A DNA stretch of 64,000 nt from Ophiocordyceps camponoti-saundersi (nom. inval.). Lineage: Eukaryota > Ascomycota > Sordariomycetes > Hypocreales > Ophiocordycipitaceae. The stretch is from contig PDHQ01000101.1 in NCBI GenBank assembly GCA_003339415.1, forward strand, positions 1 through 64,000. The letters are read 5' to 3'. Numbering within the stretch: position 1 is the first letter of the stretch; each line of letters begins with the position of its first letter. The notes under the pieces are model-generated. The model had not been told where the DNA came from and did not search any database. It saw nothing but the letters and a program-made list of their open reading frames with translations. The position numbers were made by a program, and so were the translations under genes. Positions 54,431 through 64,000 of the stretch are shown here, in pieces.

Positions 54431-57360
54431 TGATGCCTTTTATCAAGACATTTTCTCAACCTTCCAGCCCAACATCGTCGCCATCCCACTCCGCCAAAGA
54501 CGGCTGCGATGAAGCCAAGCTGGACTCGGCGCTCGATAAACACATATAGCAGATGATTCGAGGATGGTCGATCCCTGCTAAGCTAAAATCCAAGGGTGAG
54601 GAGAATGAAAGCTGCCCGTCGAGTAACGTTTGTGTTTCTCCTTCCTTCCATATAACATCCTCAAAGGCCATGATGCTAATCAGGTATTCCAGTTGCAACT
54701 TGCAAGACTATTGCTTCGTGCATTTTGAACCCAAGTCTTGGTGAAATTCTGCTTCACATCGGCTTCCAAAGACGAGGAGAACGAAATCCTGTCATGTTTG
54801 TGTTTCCCCCCCTCCTCACAATATCCTGAAATAACATGATGCTGAACATGTCTCCCAGTTACAACCTACAAAGCTATCGCTTCATGCTTCATGCACTGAA
54901 CCCAAGTCTTGGTGAAAATTTGCCCTTACATCGGCTCCCAGAACGAGGATAAGGAAAAGCTACCCTTCCTAAAACGACGTTTGTCCCTCTTTCTCCCTTT
55001 CCTTATCATGTCTTCTGAGCAAGTAATATTAAACGGTATCACAGTTTAACATGCAAGGCTACCTACTGCTTCGTGCATCTTCATCCAAGTCATGGTGAAA
55101 ACTCTACTCCGCAACTGGATCCAAGTGCGAGGAGAACGAAAAGGCTTCCCGCCATATAGCGCTCGTCGTTGCCCTCTTTTCCATCTTGAGAGGTCCTCAA
55201 CGAAGATGGAGTTGAGACTATGTTTCGGGTTGCGACTTGCAAGGCTTTTGCTTCCTGCATTTTTAAACGGCTTTCTGCCTTTCTAAACGAGTCTTGATTG
55301 CAAATCTGCTGCAAATCGGCTCCAAGCACAAGGAGCCCGGCTGCCTTCCCATGGAGTTCGTCCCATGCCCTCCCTCCCTCCCTCCACTCCATGATCTCCA
55401 AAGGTGGAAGTTAACAATGCTCTAGTTATAGCTTGTATAGCTTCTGCTATCTGCCTTTTTAACAGGTCCTAAATGTGACTCTGTCTTAAATCGACTTCAA
55501 ACACAAGGAGAATGGCTGCAGTCCTATCGAGTTTGTCCCATGCCCTCCCTCCCTGGTGTTCCTCGATAGTGGATATTAACAGTTCTGTAGTTGCAGATTG
55601 CGAAGCTTTGGCTTTCTGCATTTTTTTTAAAGAGTCAACTCTATTCTAAATCGTCCCTCAAGACGAGGAGAACGAAATCAGCTGCAGTCCCATCCCAGTT
55701 TGTCCAGTGCCCTCACTTCCCTCTGTTTCCCTAAAGTGGAAAATTAACAGTGTTCTAGTTAAATCTTGCATGGCGTCTGCTTTGTGCATTTTTAATATGT
55801 CCTAAATTTAACAGGTCATAAATATGACTCTGTCTAAAATCGACTCTCAAGACGAGGAGAACGAAATCAGCTGCAGTCTCATCGAGTTTGTCTCGTGCCC
55901 TTCCTCCCATGTTACCTGAAAGTGGAAATTAACAATGCTCTAGCTAAGCTTGGATAACTTCTGCTTTCTGAATTTTTAACAGGTTATAAAAAATAACTCT
56001 GTCTTTAAATCGACTCCAAGGATAAGGAGAATAGACGGGTGTAAGCCCAATAAGTTTGTCTTATGCCCTTCTTCCCCTTGATATTCTTCGAAGAATAGAA
56101 ACTAATAATGCTGTAGTTGCAGATTAAATATCTCTACATTTTAACAGGTCTTAAATGACTCTGTCTTAAACCGGCTCCAATGATAAGGAGAACAAACGGG
56201 TGCAAACCCATTAAGTTTGTCTCATGCCCGTTCTGCCGTAATATTTCTCGAGAGTAGACACTAACAGTGCCATAGTTATAGATTGCAAAGATTCGGCTTT
56301 CTGCATTTTTAACAGGTCTTAAATGACTCTGTCCTAAATCGGCTCCAAGGATAAGGAGAACGCACGGCTGCACTCCTATCAAGTTTGTCTCGTGCCTTTT
56401 CAATGTTTCCCGGAAGTAGAGACTAACATTGCTATAGTGACAGCTTTAAAAGCTTCTGCTTCCTGGATTTTTTACAGGTCCCAAATTTAACAGGTCCTCA
56501 ACGTGACTCTGTCTTTAAAGAACCGATTCCAAGGACAAGGAGAATGAACGGCTGCAGTCCTATCAAGTTTGTCTCGTGCCCTCCCCCCCCCTTATTATTC
56601 CCGGAAGTAGAAACTGACAATGCTGCAATTGCGGATAGCATAGCTTCTGCTTCCTGCATTTTCACAGGTCCTCAATTCAAGAGGTTCCTAATTTGACAGG
56701 TCCTAAATGTGACACTGTCTTATAAAAACAACTCCAAGGACAAGGAGAATAAACGGGTGTGACCCCAATAAGTTTGTCTCGTGCCCTTCCTCTATGTTTC
56801 CCCGGAAGTAGTAACTAACAATGCTGCAGTTGCAGAAAGCAAAGCTTCTGCTTCCTACATCTTCACAGGTCCTCAATTCAAGAGGTCCCTAGTTTAACAG
56901 GTCCTAAATGTGACACTGTCTTAAGAAATGACTCCAAGGACAAGGAGGAAGAACGGGTGTAACCCCAATAAGTTTGTCTCGCGCCCTTCCTCTATGTTTT
57001 CCCGGAAGTAGAAATTGACAATGCTGCAGTTGCAGATAGCAAAGCTTCTGCTTCCTGAATGGAACCCAAGTCTTGGTGAAAGCCAATTCTTAATCGGTTC
57101 TTTAATACGCAAGAGCTGAAGTCAGATTACGTTTGTCCCCTCTCCCATTTCTCCTCCCCATGGTTCCCAAGGGCATAATGTAACAGATTTCTAGTGGGCA
57201 ATCCAGAAGCTTCTGCTTCCTGCATTGATCTCACACCTTGAGAATTTTTATCGCTGCCTTGCTCAGCTATTGAAAGAGCACTGACTCAGAGTGCCACCAT
57301 ATGACGTTTGTCTTCTAATTCTCCCCTCTGGTTGTATTCTTTACTGAGCGTTACCGGCAG
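54430..57360. repeat. Degenerate tandem array, about 15 units of 160-205 bp
   Basis: A unit recurs with these parts in order: TCCAAGGACAAGGAGAACGA-like core, then a GTTTGTCTCGTGCCCT-like stretch, an AACAATGCTGTAGTTGCAG-like stretch, GCTTCTGCTTCCTGCATT, and AACAGGTCCTAAATGTGAC. Core positions are about 54594, 54768, 54942, 55125, 55322, 55498, 55660, 55850, 56018, 56178, 56346, 56530, 56735, 56935 and 57100. Spacing is 160-205 bp. Units differ by substitutions and small indels. The array has no long ORF and is not AT-rich, so RIP has not erased it. Function unknown. Confidence 0.85.
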
Positions 57361-58517
57361 TATTATAGTCTTTCGATTTCCGTCAACCCTGACGGTTAGT
57401 CGAGAAGACGGTGGGATAAAACGCCTCAGAAGAACAGCGGATAGAATTTGATCCGTTGATAAGGGAGAGCCTGATTGACGACTGCAAGTCGAACGATCTG
57501 TGCAACGAGGAGATGGAAGTCGATCCCCGTGGCTGAAAGGAAGTCTTGAAGGCCACCTTCAACCGTGTCTTTGTCAAAATAAAGCAGGACGAAATGTTGG
57601 GCTTTCCCCTCGTTCACCATCAGATCAACATGACTGACAACGATGCTATAGCTTGCTCAAACGACTGAGACTTGCCCGTCTCATCGTTAACCAAAGACAT
57701 GAAACTAGGACATAATGATAACATTGAAGCCGTCTTGCCGGTGTTTTTCGAACAGCAGCATTCACGAGTTGACTCTAGACTCAAGCAAAGTCTTCTCTCC
57801 ACGGTACAGCGACGTTCTGATGTCGTTATAAAGAAACGGGGAAAAAACGCCCGCCCCACGCACGTCCACGTCGGTACGGAAATGAGGAATGGTTCCAGCA
57901 AAGCTCAGCTTCATCAATCGGATGATACGTCATTCATTACTCATTTCACCAGGCACCCAAATTCGGTTTGCCTTGAAAGCGGTGTTGCTGCATATACAGT
58001 AGTACTCTGACATCAGGAAACCGTTGCTGGTTTGCTACGAGGTTTTGCTCAAAGGGTCGTCAGCGTTCTTCAGCCGAGAGCAAGATCATCTTGCCGTGCT
58101 CGACAGGTGACGACAATAAACGAGTCAGAGAAGATTTCGCTGAATTCTCATCGAAACGTGCTGCATTCGGTGTCTCTTCATTCAAAATCTCCTGGACGGA
58201 AGCCACCAAGGAAGGCGTCTTCTTATCCCACCTTGTTGTTGATGAATCCTCGACACTCTAAACCGATGCCCGACACTCTTAAGCAAGGCGAATTCGCAGT
58301 GAGAACTGGAATTTTCGAGACCAGCTAGGCGTTGCGAACCTGGCTGTTGCACCCTTCTCTTCTTTAGGCTCTCTTGCGCACATCATGCGCAACATCGAGG
58401 CAACGTGTGCATGAAGGTTAACGCAAGTCGCCGCGCTCTTCTCTTTTCACGAGTCGCTCGTTCTCTTTCCTTTGTCTTAAAAACTCCGGTTTCATATGGA
58501 TGCCTTAAAGGTGGCAC
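57361..58517. other. Unresolved region between the array and the gene cluster
   Basis: A minus-strand frame at 57426-57620 (MVNEGKAQHFVLLYFDKDTV...) and a plus-strand frame at 57672-58010 (MPVSSLTKDMKLGHNDNIEA...) look protein-like. Neither matches a family I know and they lack clear splice partners. They could be gene remnants. Confidence 0.35.
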
Positions 58518-58853
58518 ATGTTCGGGGAAACGCCTTTTGGAAACCAGTTTGGAAACCTCCACCTCGATATCTCGCTGAAGTCGTACGCTGGGGGATACCT
58601 TTTCAAAGGGTCCTTGGGTTCCCTGACCAAGTTCATCTCGCGGATATTGAGTATGTTCAAGTCAAGAAGCGATGAGTTGATGTCGCAAGTTATCAAGCTC
58701 GGCCTCAAAGGCCTCTCTGCCCAAGTCCTCTACAGACTGGAACAGAGAGGATTTCACCTTGCAATCAACTTTAAGAATTGGTCGAGTTGCACACCAGACG
58801 TTTGCTCTCCTTCTTGTATATACCATCTTCAAGCCCGGGAAGCGACTACATAG
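58518..58853 (+). CDS. Hypothetical protein (111 aa)
   Basis: Plus-strand frame starting MFGETPFGNQFGNLHLDISL and ending in a cysteine-containing tail (WSSCTPDVCSPSC...). It includes an amphipathic helix (LIKLG-type, residues 50-85). No signal peptide and no family recognised. It may be an exon of a larger or decayed gene. Beyond it, to 59581, I see no reliable gene; the long frame at 58759-59454 lacks an ATG start and has no protein-like pattern. Confidence 0.3.
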   Translation: MFGETPFGNQFGNLHLDISLKSYAGGYLFKGSLGSLTKFISRILSMFKSRSDELMSQVIKLGLKGLSAQVLYRLEQRGFHLAINFKNWSSCTPDVCSPSCIYHLQAREATT

Positions 58854-59581
58854 CTCTGAGGCAGCTGGTGGGCAGGCATGCTGGCTTGCTGTGAATGGCA
58901 CAGTGGCCTGTTGTGAAAGGCACGATTTGCACGGCAGAGGGGAGATACAAATCGACACTCTTGTTTCTTGTTTGATCTCGCATCCTACATTATCCTCAAG
59001 GTTCAGCTTCACTTCGGCCTCGGGTGGCCATTTTCCGACTCCCTGTGATTCTGCACCCTGGGGACTACCATGGGGCCCTTCTTCTTCTCCTTCTCCTCCC
59101 CCCTTCTTCCGGATGCTGGCCTTCTTCTCAGCTAACACCATGCACTGTTTGATGCACGCGCTTACTTCTTATGACGCCCGGGGATGTTTCCAACTGTGCT
59201 GGGAAATGGTTCGTCAATATGCTGAGTCTTGTCGACGGCAACGGGCACAAATATACAATAGCTTTACAGGCAAAAGAACAGCTCTAGGCAATGAAGATAT
59301 ATATCCGGCTGATGGAATGGGCCGAGAGCTTTCAGCAACACAGGCCCATTTATTGATGATCGTGGACATGTGTTTGAACAAGCTGCTTAGACACCCAACT
59401 TGGCCCCCTAATAACTCTCGCCTTCTCTATATGCGGATGCTCACTATCCGATGATGAACTCATTTAAACACAGGCCAGGCCTTTTCCACATCCCTTTCCC
59501 CTGTACTCCTGTTTCACACATATATACCTTCAACAGACCACACCGAGCGTCTTCAGAGCAACATCCTCCCGCCTCTACACC

Positions 59582-60697
59582 CTAAGCCTCATCATCTTGA
59601 CGCACCAAATCGACCGTGGCACAGTGAAACGAGCCACCAATGCTATGGACGTGCTGGAAAGGGCACATGATAGGCTCCATGCCAAACTTCTCCTTGACCC
59701 AGTTGGCAAACTCGGTATCTTTGGCCTCGACAATGATTCGCTTCTCATCGAGGCTCAGTGCGTTGAGAACCAACCAAGGAGAGCACATATAGAGAGGCGG
59801 GCTATTGCCATCGCGAGCCTGCGGTTGAAACGGGTAGCTGTAGAGTTCCCAGTCCTTAAAGACGGCGTGTCGCCTTAGATTAGACTCTGTCACGCGCTGC
59901 GGGTTGTATATCAGGATCCCCCTGCGAAGCGGTAGAATCGTGGCGTCGATATGCATGGCGTGCTCGTCTGTCGTGTCCAGTAACTCAACGGTATATCCCT
60001 CAGGGACCATGGCCTGCAAGTACTGTGCACCTCGGCGGTTAGTGACATGGCTGAGCTGTCCGATGATAGTCTTCCCGAATCGCATAAAGTCTGCGGTATC
60101 GAATGCCGGTCGCGAGTTGTTGATGGCCCACTGACGACTGCTGCCGTTGGCGTAGTCCTTCTGTGCCTGGGTAACGTTGTCGTACAGAGTGTCTTTGCCT
60201 GCGATGAAAGGTGCACGGCAGATGGTAGCAGAGCCGTGGCTGACAAGGTCATCTAGGATGTCAGTATACGCCAGTCGAATCTCGTTGCGTCGACACTTCC
60301 AGGCAAAAGGTGCTTCGATAACGGTAGATGCCACGGTCATGAGTCCATCCCTCGGCATAGCGCCGGTATAACCCCCGACTTTAAGCCAATCGACCTTGTT
60401 CGGACGATAGACCCGGATGCCATTCTCCTTGAGCAACGCGGCGAGGTTGTCGAGTTCTTCCTGGGCCTTGGCTAGAATCTCAGGGGGGAACGGATTCGAC
60501 TGCTTGAAATTGGCTAGGTGCTCCGTCGGCATCGTTGCAGCCATCATATGAGCTACCTCCGAAGGAAAGGCGGACCCTTCTGCCCGGCCGACGATGACGG
60601 ACTTGAGAGGGGACCATTCGTTGTCTGCTGAAACGAGTGGTTCGTCATTGGTTTTCACGCCGTTGGCGGAAGCGGTTTGAACAGTAGTCAAGACCAT
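59582..60697 (-). CDS. L-arginine:glycine-type amidinotransferase
   Basis: Uninterrupted frame of 371 residues from the ATG at 60697, which sits in a strong start context (CAACCATGG). An in-frame ATG at 60802 would add 35 poorly conserved residues. GATM-family marks are clear: NEWSPLKSVIVGRAEG at the N-terminus, MPRDGL (114-119), VIEAPFAWKCRRNE (126-139), FDTADFMRFG (catalytic Asp203), MHIDATILPL (catalytic His249) and GGSFHC (nucleophile Cys359). The enzyme moves the amidino group of arginine to an amine acceptor such as glycine, giving ornithine and a guanidino compound. It lies about 1.1 kb from a divergent NRPS gene, so a guanidino acid or a guanidinylated peptide in a specialised product is a reasonable inference. 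Confidence 0.9.
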   Translation of the reverse strand: MVLTTVQTASANGVKTNDEPLVSADNEWSPLKSVIVGRAEGSAFPSEVAHMMAATMPTEHLANFKQSNPFPPEILAKAQEELDNLAALLKENGIRVYRPNKVDWLKVGGYTGAMPRDGLMTVASTVIEAPFAWKCRRNEIRLAYTDILDDLVSHGSATICRAPFIAGKDTLYDNVTQAQKDYANGSSRQWAINNSRPAFDTADFMRFGKTIIGQLSHVTNRRGAQYLQAMVPEGYTVELLDTTDEHAMHIDATILPLRRGILIYNPQRVTESNLRRHAVFKDWELYSYPFQPQARDGNSPPLYMCSPWLVLNALSLDEKRIIVEAKDTEFANWVKEKFGMEPIMCPFQHVHSIGGSFHCATVDLVRQDDEA

Positions 60698-61394
60698 GGT
60701 TGACGTCGATGGTCGATGTTGATGATGCCAGCAAGTGGAATGACCTGGGGGAGAGGCATCAACGAAACGAGGAACAAAGGGGGTTTTAAACTTCAACTCC
60801 ATGTCGTCTATTCAGGTTGCTTTCTTCAGGGAGGAAGAGTTTACAACTCTCTTCGAATACGAAAAGGCTCAAGCATCGGATGTTCCTACTTTGGCTTAGA
60901 ATTGCAAAACTAACTCCCTAGGCGCATGACAATAGGACCATGATGAGCAAAGGGTAATCCAGTTCGTTGACGGCCTACCTCGTCTTGTACTAGCCCCTTC
61001 CTCTTCCATGCCGCAGGGATGAGATGGTCCCCGGGGTTGACGTCCTAGGCCGGCTTCGGCTACCGTGGCAAAGGTTCAGCTGTCAAGTTGCATCCAATCC
61101 CCTGCTTCTACAACGGAAGATCATCGTCAGCCACTAACTAGACCGTTGGGTCGACCGTGATACCATCCATGTATGCACAATCCAAGAGGAAGCCTTTTTT
61201 GCTGGAGTTCGTGTTTTGTTTGTTTTCAGTTGCTCAGCTAGCTTTAGCCATCTGTTAACAGGCCGGGCCGTTTGGGTTACAGGCAAAGAACTCAGCTTCG
61301 TTTCTATCATGAAAGCCATGGCTGCTCAGTAGAAAACGACGCTACTCAGATGCTTGCTGCTCATCAATTTTGTGCAATCGATTCACAAATCCCT

Positions 61395-61476
<82 letters not shown>

Positions 61477-61790
61477 ACACCCCCCCCCCCNNNNNNNNNT
61501 TCTTTCTTTAAAGCCTTGGCCTTTCCGTTGTAAACCATGCTTCCTCGATGCTTCCTCCTCATTAATTTTGTGCAATCGATTTCCAAATCCCCCCCCCCCC
61601 CCCCCCCCCCCTCTCTCTCTCCCCCTCCCCTCCCAGCCACCTCTCTATCCCGAGCCGGTGAAGACGCAAGCAAGCCTTTCCTGTACGACTAAGAAGCACA
61701 AATACGAGCTCTGCTGCAGAGCCGAAAGCTACTTATAAGCCACGACGATCCCCTTCATTAGTACGCATATATGAAACACAGAAACGCAGC
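60698..61790. promoter_or_regulatory. Divergent region between amidinotransferase and NRPS, with poly-C and gap
   Basis: 1.09 kb. A poly-C run (61397-61490, interrupted by ACA) ends in nine N at 61491-61499; a second C-run follows at 61590-61610. A TTATAA lies at 61733-61738, about 55 bp before the NRPS ATG. The 45 bp before the first poly-C are nearly repeated before the second (see findings). Probably the shared promoter of the two biosynthetic genes. Confidence 0.55.
61397..61499. repeat. Poly-C tract with 9-N gap
   Basis: About 80 C, an ACA interruption at 61477-61479, about 11 more C, then N at 61491-61499. It matches the poly-G/gap arrangement at 35413-35680 and is probably affected by assembly. 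Confidence 0.85.
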
Positions 61791-64000
61791 ATGGAGAGCG
61801 ATGAGAACCATTCCCAGACCAAGGACATGGCCCCGTGTCTGTTCCCAACACTGAATTCCGACTCTCCGCAGGACGAGGAGAGTCGATGCGTCGCTGTTGC
61901 GCTCTGCTCTGACATCTTGACTGAGAGACATGGCATCAAGCTTCTACAAGCAGCCTGGGGAATCGTGCTTCGGTCCTACACCGGCGTCGACAGGCCTACC
62001 TTCTTGTATCGTCATGACATCGGCTTTTCTCACGACTGGCTTTACGCGACCTTGGACTTGACCGAGGATTCGGAAGTTATGATAGCGGCAGAGAATCTGA
62101 TTACGCGGAAAGCTGATCAGTCGACCGATGATCGATTCAACACGGCTGTAGTTGCTTACAGCGGTGGACGTGATGCTTCTCAGGCTGAACGGCGCTTTGC
62201 CCTAAGCCTTGAAGCTTGCCATACAGGCACCAACTGGACTGTTTCGCTGCAATACAGAACCTCTGTGCTAAACCAAGGACAAGCCAATGCCATTGGATCG
62301 TTACTTACCCACGTCGTGAACCAGATCGTCACGGGGCCCGTTCGTCTAAGCGCCATCGACCTCTGCACCGACGACGTCGTCGAGAAGTTGACAGCATGGA
62401 ACGGAAAAGAGCCACAGACGATTCACCGCTGCATCCACGACTTGGTCCTCGAGAACTGCAAGGCTCATCCAGATTCGCCCGCCATCTGCGCCTGGGATGG
62501 CGACTTTAGCTATCGAGATGTCGACCATCTGACGGCTGTTCTGTCTGACGAGTTGTTTTCCAATGGCGTGAGAGCTGAAACCTTTGTTGGAATCTACTCT
62601 GACGCTTCGAAATGGACGGTTATCCAGATGCTGGCGGTGTTACGGGCTGGAGGCGCATTCACGCTGTTGGACACCTCCCTTCCGGCCTATCGGCTCAGCA
62701 ATATGTGTAAGATGCTTCAAGTACGGTTGATTCTATCTTCACGAGAGAGACTGGAAGAAGCATCTGCCTTGAACGCTGCCGTCGTCATTTCAGTGGATCA
62801 ACATCTCATCACGAGACTCCTCGCCTCTTCATCTACAAGCCAAGGACTATCATCAACTCCAGCAAAGCCGGACACTGCCGCTTTCGCAGTCTTCACATCC
62901 GGATCGACCGGCACTCCGAAAGGCATCGTCTTCAACCATTACTCCTTTTGCTCTGGACAATCGGCTGCCATCACCACCATCGGATACGGCCCCGGGATGA
63001 GATGCTTGCAATTTGCTTCGTTTTCTTTCGACGTCTGTGTTCAGGAGCATCTTACGCCCTTGATGGCTGGAGGCTGCGTCTGTATTCCGTCGCAGGATGC
63101 GCGCAAGTCGAAGCTGGATGAGGCTCTGAGGCAGATGAAGGTCAACCTTGTCGTGCTGACACCAACCGTTGCTCGACTTCTTAGGACGGCAGAGATGGAA
63201 AGCGTCAAGAAGATGGTTCTTGTGGGAGAGCGTCTGGTTGAGTCTGATGTTGCGACGTGGGCTGGTCGTTTGCAGCTGTTTAATGGATATGGTCCAGCTG
63301 AGTGCTGCATCTTCTCGACTCTGCACTCGTTCCGAGACGATCATCGTCATCATCTCGGGCCGAACATCATAGGCTCTGGAGCCGGTGCCCTTTGCTGGGT
63401 CGTTGATCCGTCTGACAGAAACAAGCTTGCACCGATAGGAGCCGTAGGAGAGCTTCTGATTCAAGGCCCGATAGTTGGGAGAGGTTACGTCGGAGATCGA
63501 GACCAGACAAGTTCGCGATTCATCCCGGCTCCTGCTTGGCGATCTCGGTTCCCGGGAAAGGACAGCGTCATGTACTGTTCTGGGGATCTCGTTCAGTATG
63601 TTGGAGACGGCTTGCTTCGGTACATCGGACGCAGAGACTCGCAGGTCAAGGTTCACGGCCAACGACTGGAGCTGGGGGAGGTAGAGCGCGGTCTTCTTGA
63701 CGTGCTGCCCATAGGCTGTCAGGCGCTTGTTTCCGTCATCAGCCCAGCAGACAAGTCGTCGCCTATCCTCACGGGCTTCATCTTATGCCCTGAAACCATC
63801 TACAGACCGCCATGTCTCGACGACATCTTCGCCCATCCGACCCCGGAGTTTCGACGGTTAGCCGATCGAGTTCAGACACAACTAGCCAACCGACTTTCAC
63901 CGTACATGATCCCCCCCGCTCTGGTTCCCCTAAAGACCATACCTACAACTCGCACCGGAAAGTCAGACAGGAGAAGATTAGCAGCTTTGGCGTCCAAGTT
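61791..64000 (+). CDS. Non-ribosomal peptide synthetase, N-terminal module (partial)
   Basis: Open frame from the ATG at 61791 to the window edge (736 codons, no stop), so the gene continues beyond 64000. Residues about 25-205 resemble the C-terminal half of a condensation domain (LQAAWGIVLRSYTG...), common as a relic start in fungal NRPSs. Then comes a full adenylation domain: A3 FTSGSTGTPKG (about 368), A4 FSFDVCVQEH, A5 NGYGPAE (about 497), A7 YCSGDLV, A8 GRRDSQVKVHGQRLELG (about 612) and A10 TRTGKSDRRRL (about 720) with its lysine. The carrier domain would follow outside the window. A hand-read specificity code is D-V-Q-V-V-V-G-I-F-K, which I cannot assign to a substrate. Divergent from the amidinotransferase. 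Confidence 0.92.
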   Translation, partial: MESDENHSQTKDMAPCLFPTLNSDSPQDEESRCVAVALCSDILTERHGIKLLQAAWGIVLRSYTGVDRPTFLYRHDIGFSHDWLYATLDLTEDSEVMIAAENLITRKADQSTDDRFNTAVVAYSGGRDASQAERRFALSLEACHTGTNWTVSLQYRTSVLNQGQANAIGSLLTHVVNQIVTGPVRLSAIDLCTDDVVEKLTAWNGKEPQTIHRCIHDLVLENCKAHPDSPAICAWDGDFSYRDVDHLTAVLSDELFSNGVRAETFVGIYSDASKWTVIQMLAVLRAGGAFTLLDTSLPAYRLSNMCKMLQVRLILSSRERLEEASALNAAVVISVDQHLITRLLASSSTSQGLSSTPAKPDTAAFAVFTSGSTGTPKGIVFNHYSFCSGQSAAITTIGYGPGMRCLQFASFSFDVCVQEHLTPLMAGGCVCIPSQDARKSKLDEALRQMKVNLVVLTPTVARLLRTAEMESVKKMVLVGERLVESDVATWAGRLQLFNGYGPAECCIFSTLHSFRDDHRHHLGPNIIGSGAGALCWVVDPSDRNKLAPIGAVGELLIQGPIVGRGYVGDRDQTSSRFIPAPAWRSRFPGKDSVMYCSGDLVQYVGDGLLRYIGRRDSQVKVHGQRLELGEVERGLLDVLPIGCQALVSVISPADKSSPILTGFILCPETIYRPPCLDDIFAHPTPEFRRLADRVQTQLANRLSPYMIPPALVPLKTIPTTRTGKSDRRRLAALASK

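Noticed and set aside
54430..57360. CRISPR-like array
   Set aside because: Units are long, degenerate and contiguous, without conserved short repeats separated by unique spacers, and the DNA is fungal.
58759..59454. 231-codon plus-strand ORF
   Set aside because: No ATG start, mixed composition and overlap with another frame; not protein-like.

Overview
The window is nuclear DNA of a filamentous ascomycete (Pezizomycotina, probably Sordariomycetes; a hypocrealean fungus is my guess, not proven). The evidence is short GT-AG introns with CTAAC/CTGAC-type branch sites, fungal forms of Cwf18, eIF3f, Utp25, bL17m, Mic12 and Hem2, an AT-rich block with the footprint of repeat-induced point mutation (RIP), and a modular NRPS beside an amidinotransferase.

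Layout. (1) 1-10.3 kb: very AT-rich, RIP-degraded. It holds one complete Ty1/copia LTR element (543-7994: two 361-bp LTRs, AATAA target duplication, pol on the minus strand, an extra ORF remnant on the plus strand) and part of a second copia-like element. (2) 10.5-27.5 kb: a compact housekeeping block, mostly in divergent or convergent pairs: mitochondrial PPR protein, Cwf18, a zinc-knuckle/RS protein, an R3H-SUZ protein, eIF3f, Utp25, bL17m, Mic12 and Hem2. Exon joins worked out by hand keep frame in every case. (3) 27.5-39 kb: long low-complexity intergenic DNA with microsatellites, TACCTA/TAGGTA islands and long poly-C/poly-G runs, one beside an N gap. It contains an acyltransferase-3 membrane protein, a secreted protein with an FF-x-x-FF-x-P-K repeat, and a 58-residue gene with a GC-AG intron. 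(4) 39-44.8 kb: poorly resolved hypothetical or decayed genes. (5) 44.9-52.3 kb: an array of secreted-protein genes. Two six-exon cysteine-rich paralogues (plus strand) each converge on a deuterolysin-like M35 metalloprotease gene (minus strand). A further complete M35 gene stands at the left. The right-most M35 copy ends at the pro/mature junction and leaves a decayed catalytic remnant. (6) 54.4-57.3 kb: about 15 degenerate tandem units of 160-205 bp. (7) 57.4-64 kb: unresolved ORFs, then an L-arginine amidinotransferase (minus) and the start of an NRPS (plus, running off the window), which look like the edge of a biosynthetic gene cluster.

How the parts relate. The 10.5-27.5 kb genes serve general functions: splicing, translation, ribosome biogenesis, mitochondrial translation, cristae and heme. 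The accessory half (31-64 kb) is dominated by secreted or specialised-metabolism genes in repeat-rich DNA. The most distinctive feature is the duplicated convergent pair of an M35 protease and a cysteine-rich secreted protein, with one copy reduced to a stand-alone propeptide. All similarity statements come from reading motifs; no database search was run.
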